A DNA stretch of 7,688 bases from JAICNR01 sp035687725 (GTDB taxonomy: Bacteria > Gemmatimonadota > Gemmatimonadetes > JACCXV01 > JAHWKZ01), in NCBI GenBank assembly GCA_035687725.1, contig DASRVB010000293.1:1-7688 (forward strand), given 5' to 3'. Every line of letters starts with the position of its first letter. The first letter of the stretch is position 1. Below the pieces are notes generated by a model that saw nothing but the letters and a program-made list of their open reading frames with translations, ran no database searches and was not told the origin of the DNA. Both the position numbers and the translations under genes were made by a program. This document shows, piece by piece, positions 1 to 6,023 of this stretch.

Positions 1-49
1 CGCGGATCCGCGCCGCGATCGCCCGTCCGTCGATCGGCCGCGCGGTCAC
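1..49 (-). CDS. folD: FolD N-terminus (methylenetetrahydrofolate dehydrogenase/cyclohydrolase), partial at window edge
   Basis: Sixteen codons are visible, starting with GTG at 49-47 and running off the left edge. They translate as MTARPIDGRAIAARIR, which fits the conserved opening of FolD (a start, a few residues, then I-D-G-[KR]-A-I-A-x-x-I-R). FolD is a cytosolic bifunctional enzyme that interconverts 5,10-methylene-, methenyl- and 10-formyl-tetrahydrofolate using NADP. The start overlaps the tdk stop by four bases (GTGA), the usual arrangement for translationally coupled genes, and a G-rich stretch (GGCGGG) just upstream may act as a weak ribosome site. Next to tdk it makes sense as part of thymidylate and one-carbon supply. 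The call rests on only 16 residues; the catalytic residues lie outside the window. Confidence 0.72.
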   Translation of the reverse strand, partial: MTARPIDGRAIAARIR

Positions 50-651
50 GATCCCGCCCGCCGCTCTCCCAGCGGCAGCTCCACCTGCCCGAGCCGCGGC
101 TCGAAACACTGCCGGCAGCGCGCCTCGTACGCGCTCGCGCCGCCGACCACGATCCGCTCCTCGCTCGGCACGAGGCGCTGCGTGCGGCTCGCGGGGTTGC
201 CGCAGCGCATGCAGATCGCGAGAGACTTCGTGATCTCCTCCGCCTGCGCGAGAATCCCTGTGACGTGCTCGAACGGCTGGCCGAGGTAATCGAGGTCCAG
301 GCCGGCCACGATCACACGCTTTCCCATGTTCGCCAGGCTCTCGACGACCGAAGCGATCTCGTCGTCGTAGAAATGCGCCTCGTCGATCCCCACGACCTGC
401 GTCCTCGGATCCACCAGCTCGAGGATTTCGCGCGCGGAGTGGACGTTCCGCGCGGAGATCCGCTGCTCGGAGTGGCTGACGATTTCCTCCCGCGCATAGC
501 GATCGTCGATCATCGGCTTGAATACCTGGACGCGCTGGCGCGCGATCTGGGCGCGGCGCAACCGCCGGATCAGCTCCTCCGACTTGCCGCTGAACATGGG
601 GCCGCAGATGACCTCCACCCATCCCATGGGGGCCCGCAGGAACGCCGTCAT
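46..651 (-). CDS. tdk: Thymidine kinase (type II, zinc-containing)
   Basis: Cytosolic salvage enzyme that phosphorylates thymidine to dTMP with ATP. The 201-residue length matches the bacterial/TK1-like family. Visible motifs in order: P-loop GPMFSGKS at 17-24, the Walker B/catalytic segment VVGIDEAHFYD with D90 and the probable catalytic base E91, the AGLDLDYLGQPF segment at about 116-127, and a structural zinc site formed by C147, C150 (CMRC) and C179, C182 (CRQC), with the lasso-type tyrosine at 175 between them. The ATG at 651-649 lies 30 nt after the ymdB stop. A second ATG at 627-625 would start the protein at MGWVEVICGP, nearer to many family members; neither has a convincing ribosome site, so the start is uncertain by eight codons. 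The stop overlaps the folD start. Family assignment is certain. Confidence 0.97.
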   Translation of the reverse strand: MTAFLRAPMGWVEVICGPMFSGKSEELIRRLRRAQIARQRVQVFKPMIDDRYAREEIVSHSEQRISARNVHSAREILELVDPRTQVVGIDEAHFYDDEIASVVESLANMGKRVIVAGLDLDYLGQPFEHVTGILAQAEEITKSLAICMRCGNPASRTQRLVPSEERIVVGGASAYEARCRQCFEPRLGQVELPLGERRAGS

Positions 652-681
652 CGCGCCGAGCCGCCCCGGACCCGGAGGCCC

Positions 682-1464
682 TCAGCCGACCGGCTCATCG
701 ATCCTCTCGATCGCGTGCGCCCGGCCGGTGGCTCCGTCGATGTCCAGCGAGATCGCCTGGAAGCGCACGTCCGTCTCCGCCACCGTGAATCGGTTGGGGG
801 TCTGCCGCAGGAAGCGCTCGACCGCGGCGCCGGCCTCGACCCCGATGACGCCTCCGTGCGGCCCCGTCATCCCCGCGTCGGTCACGTACGCCGTTCCTCC
901 CGGCAGGATCCGCGGGTCCGCGGACGGCACGTGGGTATGGGTCCCGATCACCGCGCTGACGCGCCCGTCGGCGTAGCGGCCGATCGCGATCTTCTCGGCC
1001 GTGGCCTCGGCGTGGAAGTCGACTACCACGACCTTCGCCCCGCGGACGGCGGGCTCCTCCAGGAGCGCGTCGAGTCGGCGGAACGGGCAGTCGATCTCCT
1101 TCATGAACACGCGACCCTGGAGGTTCAGGACCGCGCACGGCACGCCTCCCGCGTTCCCGATCCAGACGCCGCGGCCGGGGTTCCCACGCGGGTAGTTGTC
1201 CGGCCGGAGCAGTCGCGGCTCGTCCTCGAGAGCGGCGTAGATTTCGCGTTTGTCCCAGACGTGATTCCCGGTAGTGATCACGTCCGCGCCGAGCCCCAGG
1301 AACTCGCGCGCGATGTCGGGGGTGATGCCAAACCCTCCAGCCGCGTTCTCGCCATTCACGACGACAAGGTCCGGCGCGGCGATCGCGCGGCGGAGCTCGA
1401 TCCCCCACTCGAGCGCCCGCCGTCCCGGGCGACCGAAGACGTCGGCGACGAACAGCACCCTCAC
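682..1464 (-). CDS. ymdB: YmdB-family (TIGR00282) metallophosphoesterase / 2',3'-cyclic nucleotide phosphodiesterase
   Basis: The 260-residue protein is a calcineurin-like dinuclear metallophosphoesterase of the YmdB/DR1281 family. Characterised members hydrolyse 2',3'-cyclic (and some 3',5'-cyclic) nucleotides, and in Bacillus YmdB affects biofilm and motility decisions. All expected metal and catalytic positions are seen: D8 (VADVFG), E39 and N40 (NGENAAGG), N67 and H68 (TGNH), H151 in DFHAEAT, and H176 and H178 in GTHTHVPSAD. The GTG start at 1464-1462 gives MRVLFVADVFGRPGR, the normal family N-terminus, so the rare start codon is well supported; AAGGG sits 7 nt upstream (1476-1472). It follows the lipoprotein gene by 34 nt and precedes tdk by 30 nt, so all three are probably co-transcribed. 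In many genomes this gene follows rny (RNase Y), which is not present here. Confidence 0.95.
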   Translation of the reverse strand: MRVLFVADVFGRPGRRALEWGIELRRAIAAPDLVVVNGENAAGGFGITPDIAREFLGLGADVITTGNHVWDKREIYAALEDEPRLLRPDNYPRGNPGRGVWIGNAGGVPCAVLNLQGRVFMKEIDCPFRRLDALLEEPAVRGAKVVVVDFHAEATAEKIAIGRYADGRVSAVIGTHTHVPSADPRILPGGTAYVTDAGMTGPHGGVIGVEAGAAVERFLRQTPNRFTVAETDVRFQAISLDIDGATGRAHAIERIDEPVG

Positions 1465-1498
1465 GGCCGGACCCTTGCGGCCCGCGACGCGGTTCCCC

Positions 1499-2635
1499 TC
1501 ACCGCACCTCCCCGGTGCCGCCGAGGAGTATGAGCGCGGGCTCCAGACCCGTGTCCGTTCGCGCCTCGACCCGGCCCGTTCGGAGGCCCGCGCCGGAAGG
1601 CTCGAACACGATCCCGAGCGTGCACGTGCGTGTCGGGATCAACCCGCCGCTGCAATCGCTTCGTGCGATGCGGAAGTCGGTCGCATGGTCCCCGGCCACG
1701 ACCAGCGATCGGAGCGTCACGTTCGCGGCCCCCTCGTTCTCGATGCTCACGACACGCACCGGACTCGTCGCCCCCACGGTCTCGACCCCGAACTCGAGTA
1801 TGCGAGGGATCACGGACACGGACAGAGAGGCGAGCGGCGGTTCTCCTTCGACGACCACGTCGGGCCCGGGCGCGACCCCGATGCCCGAGAGCGGCACCGC
1901 CTGGTCCCGTTGGCCGTTCAGGTCTCTCAGAACGAGCTCGCCGGTCAGGAGCCCCTCGGCCGGGGGATCCAGCAGCACCTGGACCGTGCACGCCCGGCCG
2001 GGGCGGAGGATCTCGTTCGAGCAGCGGTCCAGCGCGATCCGGAAGCCGGAGCCGGGCGCCCCATTGTGCACACGCGCGGCGAACTGCACGGGCCCCTGGT
2101 GCTGGTTGACGAGACGAACGCCGAGCGGCCCGCTGGGCGTGCCGACCGGCTGCTCACCGAAGTCGAGGGTCTCGGGCACGGCGCGGACGAGCCCGTCGAC
2201 TCCCGGAACGGCTGGGTCCCCATCGCTCCCCGTCCCCGTCAGCACGACGATGGCATCCGATCCCGCGCCTGCCGCGAGGGTAGCCTGACGGATGCCGATG
2301 TCGCGTGGCCCGAACAGCACCGCGACGCTGCACGTCTCGCCCGGCAGGAGAGTTGCCGCTCCGCAGAGGTCTTCCGCGAGCACGAAGTCGGCAGCGGCGG
2401 GGCCGCCCACGATCAGGTCGGTCACTCGCACCGTGTCGGCGCTCTCGTTCGACCACTGTACGATGCGGGCGGGGCTCACCCGGCCCACGGCCAGGGAATC
2501 GAACCCCAGGCTGTCCGGATCGACGTCGAGCTCCCCGATCGGCTCGACGTCGCTTCGGGCGCAAGCGAAGAGGGCCATCGCGACGGCGGCGATGCCCAGC
2601 GTCGGTGCTCGTCGGATTCGGTGGATTCGGATCAA
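1499..2635 (-). CDS. Putative lipoprotein with three choice-of-anchor D (ASPM-SPD-2-Hydin-like) domains
   Basis: From a TTG at 2635-2633 the product is 378 residues. It opens with a short basic region (MIRIHRIRRAP), a hydrophobic stretch (LGIAAVAMALFA) and a cysteine at position 25 in ALFAC, a plausible lipobox, so an exported lipid-anchored protein is inferred. Three immunoglobulin-like repeats follow, at about 35-136, 151-254 and 271-377. Each begins with a P-x-x-L-x-F-G/D-x-x-x-V-G strand, contains a Cys pair 10-11 residues apart (91/102, 205/216, 328/338) followed by a V-x-F/L-x-P strand, and ends in a G-T/I-G strand. This is the pattern of choice-of-anchor D beta-sandwiches found in surface proteins, and the Cys pair suggests a disulfide. 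No enzyme motif is seen and the function is unknown. The open frame extends to a GTG at 2683-2681, but that start lies inside the predicted 6S RNA and gives an over-long signal peptide. Neither start has a clear ribosome site. Confidence 0.8.
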   Translation of the reverse strand: MIRIHRIRRAPTLGIAAVAMALFACARSDVEPIGELDVDPDSLGFDSLAVGRVSPARIVQWSNESADTVRVTDLIVGGPAAADFVLAEDLCGAATLLPGETCSVAVLFGPRDIGIRQATLAAGAGSDAIVVLTGTGSDGDPAVPGVDGLVRAVPETLDFGEQPVGTPSGPLGVRLVNQHQGPVQFAARVHNGAPGSGFRIALDRCSNEILRPGRACTVQVLLDPPAEGLLTGELVLRDLNGQRDQAVPLSGIGVAPGPDVVVEGEPPLASLSVSVIPRILEFGVETVGATSPVRVVSIENEGAANVTLRSLVVAGDHATDFRIARSDCSGGLIPTRTCTLGIVFEPSGAGLRTGRVEARTDTGLEPALILLGGTGEVR

Positions 2636-2662
2636 GCGGCGAATGGGTGACGCGAGCGAACG

Positions 2663-2846
2663 GAAAGACCCCGCCGGGAACACCAGAAAGGATTTTTTGA
2701 CGCCCTCGTGTAACAGTGGGTACCCTCCTCGACCGCGTCTCGTTTCCTCCGAAGAGGCATGCGATCGACGGACGAAGCGAGGATCCCTATCGGGACGTGT
2801 TGGCTCAAAAAATTGGTCTTCCCAGCGCCCCCAGACGGGGTCTTTC
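2663..2846 (-). ncRNA. ssrS: Probable 6S RNA (ssrS), downstream of zapA
   Basis: The 160-nt gap after zapA folds as one long hairpin on the minus strand. Pairing arms: 2846-2836 with 2673-2663 (11 bp), 2827-2819 with 2680-2672 (9 bp with one G-U, sharing two bases with the outer helix), 2817-2814 with 2685-2682, 2813-2805 with 2700-2692 (9 bp, AUUUUUUGA/UCAAAAAAU), and 2804-2802 with 2704-2702. Inside is an open region carrying a small UCCC-GAUA-GGGA hairpin (2795-2784), then an apical arm (2783-2778 with 2731-2726) capped by CCUC-UUCG-GAGG (2757-2746). The motifs UGAGCC on the 5' side and GUUACA followed by GGCG on the 3' side resemble those of E. coli 6S RNA, as do the maximum length (184 nt) and the position right after zapA. 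6S RNA mimics an open promoter and sequesters sigma70-type RNA polymerase. Exact ends are uncertain; a core of about 2680-2827 is the minimum. No covariance search was run. Confidence 0.78.
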
Positions 2847-3183
2847 AGCGCGCTCTCGTCTCCTTCCCCCTCTTCGACGGGCTCGAACCCGTCTTCTTCA
2901 GCGCCTGACCGACCACGTCGGCCAGCTTCGCGATGCGCTCGGCTATCTCGCCTTCCAGCTCGTCCTGCCGTACGCGGGCGCGAAACAGCTCGTCGGTGAT
3001 CTCCATCGCCCCCAGCACCGCCGCCTGGAACGGCTCCATCGAAGGAGCCTTCTCGCGAATCTCGCGCAGCGAGCTGTCCACGTGCCCCGCCACCCTCCGG
3101 GTGTACTCCGGATCGGCCTCGGAGCGGATCGCGAACGGCTCGTCGAGGATCGTGACGCGTGTCGTGCCGGGAGCATCGCTCAT
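2845..3183 (-). CDS. zapA: Cell division protein ZapA
   Basis: Small cytosolic protein of 112 residues that bundles FtsZ protofilaments and promotes Z-ring assembly. The N-terminal globular part has the family pattern VTILDEPFAIRSEADPEY (about 10-27) followed by the VAGHVDSSLREI helix (31-42); the C-terminal part (about 50-95) is a helix suited to the dimeric/tetrameric ZapA coiled coil, and the last 15 residues are a basic, probably disordered tail. The ATG at 3183-3181 follows the stop of the upstream gene after a single base (TGA-G-ATG), so it probably relies on translational coupling; there is no strong ribosome site. The stop codon touches the outer arm of the predicted 6S RNA. Confidence 0.92.
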   Translation of the reverse strand: MSDAPGTTRVTILDEPFAIRSEADPEYTRRVAGHVDSSLREIREKAPSMEPFQAAVLGAMEITDELFRARVRQDELEGEIAERIAKLADVVGQALKKTGSSPSKRGKETRAR

Positions 3184-3184
3184 C

Positions 3185-3628
3185 TCACGACTCGATCACG
3201 TAGCGCACTCGGGAAAGGAGTCCCCGGATGCGTTCCTCGAGGAAGGCGGAGTGTCGTTCCAGCCGCTCCTTGTCCGCCTCCAGGGCCTGGACGCGCTTGT
3301 CGAGCTCGATCGGATCGAGCGCGCCTTGGGACCGGCGGCGTTCCGTGTCAGCCGCGCGCGCGGCGGCCAGGCTCTCGTGCCGCGCGAGGAGCAAAGTAAT
3401 GTTTTCCTCCAGCGCGTCCAGCGACGCGCGCAGGGCATCCGCACCCTTCCCGTCGTCATCGTTGCGGGGACGGCTCGGTCGATTCTTCACGGGCGGTTTC
3501 GACACATCGACCGACTCCTTCTCGCGGGCTGTGGGCTCTTCCGACGGCAGGATCCCTTCGAGCGATCCCTGCACCGGATCGCGCTGCTCGTTCCTGCCGC
3601 GGGCCGACCGCGCTTCACCGGATCTCAT
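3185..3628 (-). CDS. Coiled-coil protein between pheT and zapA, possibly a ZapB-like divisome partner
   Basis: 147 residues, not recognised as a named family with certainty. Residues 1-62 are polar, rich in Arg, Glu, Ser, Pro and Asp and probably disordered. Residues about 63-98 and 108-146 are two helical, heptad-like segments separated by a short SQGALDP break, with Leu/Ile/Val spacing typical of coiled coils (for example LDKRVQALEADKERLERH). There is no signal peptide or membrane segment, so it should be cytosolic. The start is well supported: GGAGGGAG at 3643-3636 lies 7 nt before the ATG at 3628-3626, so the gene begins 14 nt inside the end of pheT. It ends one base before the zapA ATG, which makes co-production with ZapA likely. 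Small coiled-coil genes annotated as ZapB-like are found at this place in other bacteria as far as I recall; partnership with ZapA is inference. Confidence 0.78.
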   Translation of the reverse strand: MRSGEARSARGRNEQRDPVQGSLEGILPSEEPTAREKESVDVSKPPVKNRPSRPRNDDDGKGADALRASLDALEENITLLLARHESLAAARAADTERRRSQGALDPIELDKRVQALEADKERLERHSAFLEERIRGLLSRVRYVIES

Positions 3629-6023
3629 ATCCGCGCTCCCTCCGGAGACGCTCGAGCAGCCGGGTCATCTCGATGTCCACCTCCTCGTCCATCAGCGTGC
3701 GATCCGCCTCGAAGGTAAGACGGAGGCCGAGGCTGTAATGGCCTTCCGGCACTTGCGGCCCGGCATACCGATCGAATACCCGCACGCCCGCGAGATGATC
3801 GATTCCCGAATCCGAGACCGCCGCCAGGACGTCCGCGGCGAGGTCGCCTGCCGGAACCACGAGCGCGAGATCGCGCTCCACCGCGGGCTCGCGACTCCAC
3901 TCCTCGATCCGCATCTCCGGGTCGAGAGCCTGGAACGCGGCGAGCTCGAGCTCGGCCACGAAGAGCCTCCGCTCGGACCCCCACGCCTCGGCAACCGCCG
4001 GGTGGACCTCCCCGCAGAATCCGAGCGCGGTCCCTTCCTCGACCTCGATCTCGGCCTGCCGCCCCGGATGGAGCCAGCTTCGCGATCCTTTCGAGAACCG
4101 CGGCGAGATCCCCGCGGCGGCGGCCAGCACGTCCTCGATGTCCCCCTTGAGATCCCAGAAGTCGTATTCCGGAGGATCGGGCTCGGACCAGTCCAGCGGC
4201 GACCGCGCCCCCGCGGCCGCCAGTGCCACTCTCTCCGTTTCCTCGACCTCCCCCGCCACGCGCGCGAAGGCATGGCCGATCTCGAACAGCTTCGCGCGAC
4301 GCGCTCCCCGCTTCAGGTTGTGTACCACCGCACCTACGAGGTTCGGTATCAGGAATGGCCTCAAGAAACGATCGGCTTTGGAGATAGGATTTCGTATCTC
4401 AACCAGATTGTCAATAGGGGTCCCGGCACCCAGCACGCCCTCGGGCACGAACGACGGGGTGCAGGCCTCGCTGAAGCCCGCGGCCCGAAACGCCTCGGAG
4501 ATTCGCCCGATCGCACGCTGACGCGGCTCGCGCCCGGGAGCGACCGGCGGCGCCGGCAGCGGAGTCGCCGGCACTGCATCGTAGCCCTCCAGGCGGGCCA
4601 CTTCCTCGATCACGTCCGCCTCGCGCGTCACGTCGAAGCGCCAGCTCGGCACCTCGACCGTCAGACCATCTCCTTCGGCGTCCGTAATACCGAACCCGAG
4701 CGTCTCGAGCGCCTTCCGCGCGGCTTCGATCGTGGTCGGCTTCCCGACGAGCGTTTCGTGCCGCGCGAGACGCAGCTCGATCCGCGGCCGCCCGGCCTGT
4801 CCCCTCGGATCCGCCCCGACCCGGCCGGGAGCCACGCTGCCACCGGACAGTTCGGCGATCATGGCAGCGGCGCGATCGAGCGCCATCTCCGGCAGCTCGG
4901 GATCCACGCCCCGCGCGAACCTGGTGGACGCCTCGCTCGGGAGGCCGAGCTTCCGGACGGCGCGCGTGACGCGGGCGGGATCGAAGTGGGCGCTCTCCAG
5001 GAACACGGTCCGCGTCCCCTCCGAGATCTCCGACTCGAGACCACCCATGACGCCCCCGACCGCGACCGGCGCTTCCGCGTCGCAGATCATCGTGATGTCC
5101 GCGTCGAGGGTCCGCTCCTTTCCGTCCAGCGTCACGAACCGCTCGCCGTCCTTCGCCCGCCGGACGACGATCCGCCCTCCGGCGAGGCGCTCGAAGTCGA
5201 ACGGGTGAAGCGGCTGGCCGAGCTCGACCATCACGTAGTTGGTCGCGTCGACGACGTTGCTGACCGGCCGCTGCCCCACCGAGACGAGACGTGTTTGCAG
5301 CCACGCCGGAGACGTTCCCACGCGGATCCCCTCGATCAGCCTCCCGAAATACCGCGGGCAACCCTCGATGTCCTTGATCTCCACCCCGCTGCGCGACTCC
5401 GCCTGGTCGCCCCTCTCGTCGAGCCGGATCGCCGGCAGCTCGAGATCCTCGTCGACGATCCACTGGACCTCGCGGGCGATCCCAAGGTGCGAGAGGGCGT
5501 CCCCGCGATTCGACGTGACGTCGATGTCGAGGATCGTGTCGTCGAGCGCAAGCGCCTCCCGGAGGTCCCGGCCGAGGTCCGCCTCGCTCGCGCCTCCGAT
5601 CGGCCAGATGCCCTCGGGCCCGCCGAGGGCGTCGAGTCCCAGCTCGGGCGCCGAGCAGAGCATCCCCTGCGACTCCACGCCGCGGATCTTCGCGCGCCGG
5701 ATCTGCCGGTCGCCGGGAAGCCGCGAGCCGACGGTCGCGTACCCGTAGATCGCTCCCACCTCGACGTTGGGCGCCCCGCAGACGACCTGACGCGCGCCGT
5801 CGCCGGCCTCCACTTCGCAGAGCGTGAGCCGATCGGCGTTCGGATGGGGTCCCGCCTGGACGACCTTCCCGAGCACGACACCCGTGAACTCGGCGAATGC
5901 AGGTCGCACCTCGTCCACGGCGAAGCCTTGCCGCGTCAGCAGCCTGGCCAGCTCCTCGGGGGGCAGCCCGTCGAAGGCGCCTGCCGGGAAGAAGCTCGCC
6001 AGCCACTGGTACGAGACCCTCAT
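3615..6023 (-). CDS. pheT: Phenylalanine--tRNA ligase beta subunit
   Basis: 802 residues, the usual length for bacterial PheT. With PheS it forms the cytosolic alpha2-beta2 enzyme that charges tRNA-Phe. Domains in order: N-terminal part and EMAP-like tRNA-binding fold (about 39-155, containing VVCGAPNV and KIRGVESQGMLCS), the B3/B4 editing domain (about 210-385, with SNVVDATNYVMVELGQPLHPFD and GGVMGG), the B5 domain (about 400-475), the catalytic-like core (about 480-690, with READVIEEVARLEGYD and LRPFLIPNLV) and the C-terminal FDX-ACB anticodon-binding domain (about 708-800, starting near REPAVERDLALVVP). The B3/B4 domain is the one that hydrolyses mischarged Tyr-tRNA-Phe in this family. Its ATG overlaps the pheS stop (ATGA), with GAGG at 6031-6028 four bases upstream, so the two subunits are translationally coupled. 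No frameshift or truncation is seen. Confidence 0.98.
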   Translation of the reverse strand: MRVSYQWLASFFPAGAFDGLPPEELARLLTRQGFAVDEVRPAFAEFTGVVLGKVVQAGPHPNADRLTLCEVEAGDGARQVVCGAPNVEVGAIYGYATVGSRLPGDRQIRRAKIRGVESQGMLCSAPELGLDALGGPEGIWPIGGASEADLGRDLREALALDDTILDIDVTSNRGDALSHLGIAREVQWIVDEDLELPAIRLDERGDQAESRSGVEIKDIEGCPRYFGRLIEGIRVGTSPAWLQTRLVSVGQRPVSNVVDATNYVMVELGQPLHPFDFERLAGGRIVVRRAKDGERFVTLDGKERTLDADITMICDAEAPVAVGGVMGGLESEISEGTRTVFLESAHFDPARVTRAVRKLGLPSEASTRFARGVDPELPEMALDRAAAMIAELSGGSVAPGRVGADPRGQAGRPRIELRLARHETLVGKPTTIEAARKALETLGFGITDAEGDGLTVEVPSWRFDVTREADVIEEVARLEGYDAVPATPLPAPPVAPGREPRQRAIGRISEAFRAAGFSEACTPSFVPEGVLGAGTPIDNLVEIRNPISKADRFLRPFLIPNLVGAVVHNLKRGARRAKLFEIGHAFARVAGEVEETERVALAAAGARSPLDWSEPDPPEYDFWDLKGDIEDVLAAAAGISPRFSKGSRSWLHPGRQAEIEVEEGTALGFCGEVHPAVAEAWGSERRLFVAELELAAFQALDPEMRIEEWSREPAVERDLALVVPAGDLAADVLAAVSDSGIDHLAGVRVFDRYAGPQVPEGHYSLGLRLTFEADRTLMDEEVDIEMTRLLERLRRERGYEIR
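3636..3643 (-). promoter_or_regulatory. Ribosome binding site of the coiled-coil gene, inside pheT
   Basis: GGAGGGAG on the minus strand, 7 nt upstream of the ATG at 3628-3626. It lies within the last codons of pheT and fixes the start of the downstream gene in the overlap. Confidence 0.75.

Noticed and set aside
265..1533. 422-codon plus-strand open frame opposite tdk and ymdB
   Set aside because: Both antisense genes have complete catalytic motifs; this frame is a compositional shadow with no recognisable domain.
1274..2650. 458-codon plus-strand open frame opposite the lipoprotein gene
   Set aside because: The minus-strand frame has a signal peptide, lipobox and three repeated domains with matching Cys pairs; the plus-strand product has only biased composition.
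2805..2840. Rho-independent terminator for zapA (CCCC-GUCU-GGGG hairpin followed later by a U run)
   Set aside because: The U run (2812-2807) starts about 16 nt after the hairpin instead of directly after it, and it is better explained as the 5' strand of the 6S closing stem.
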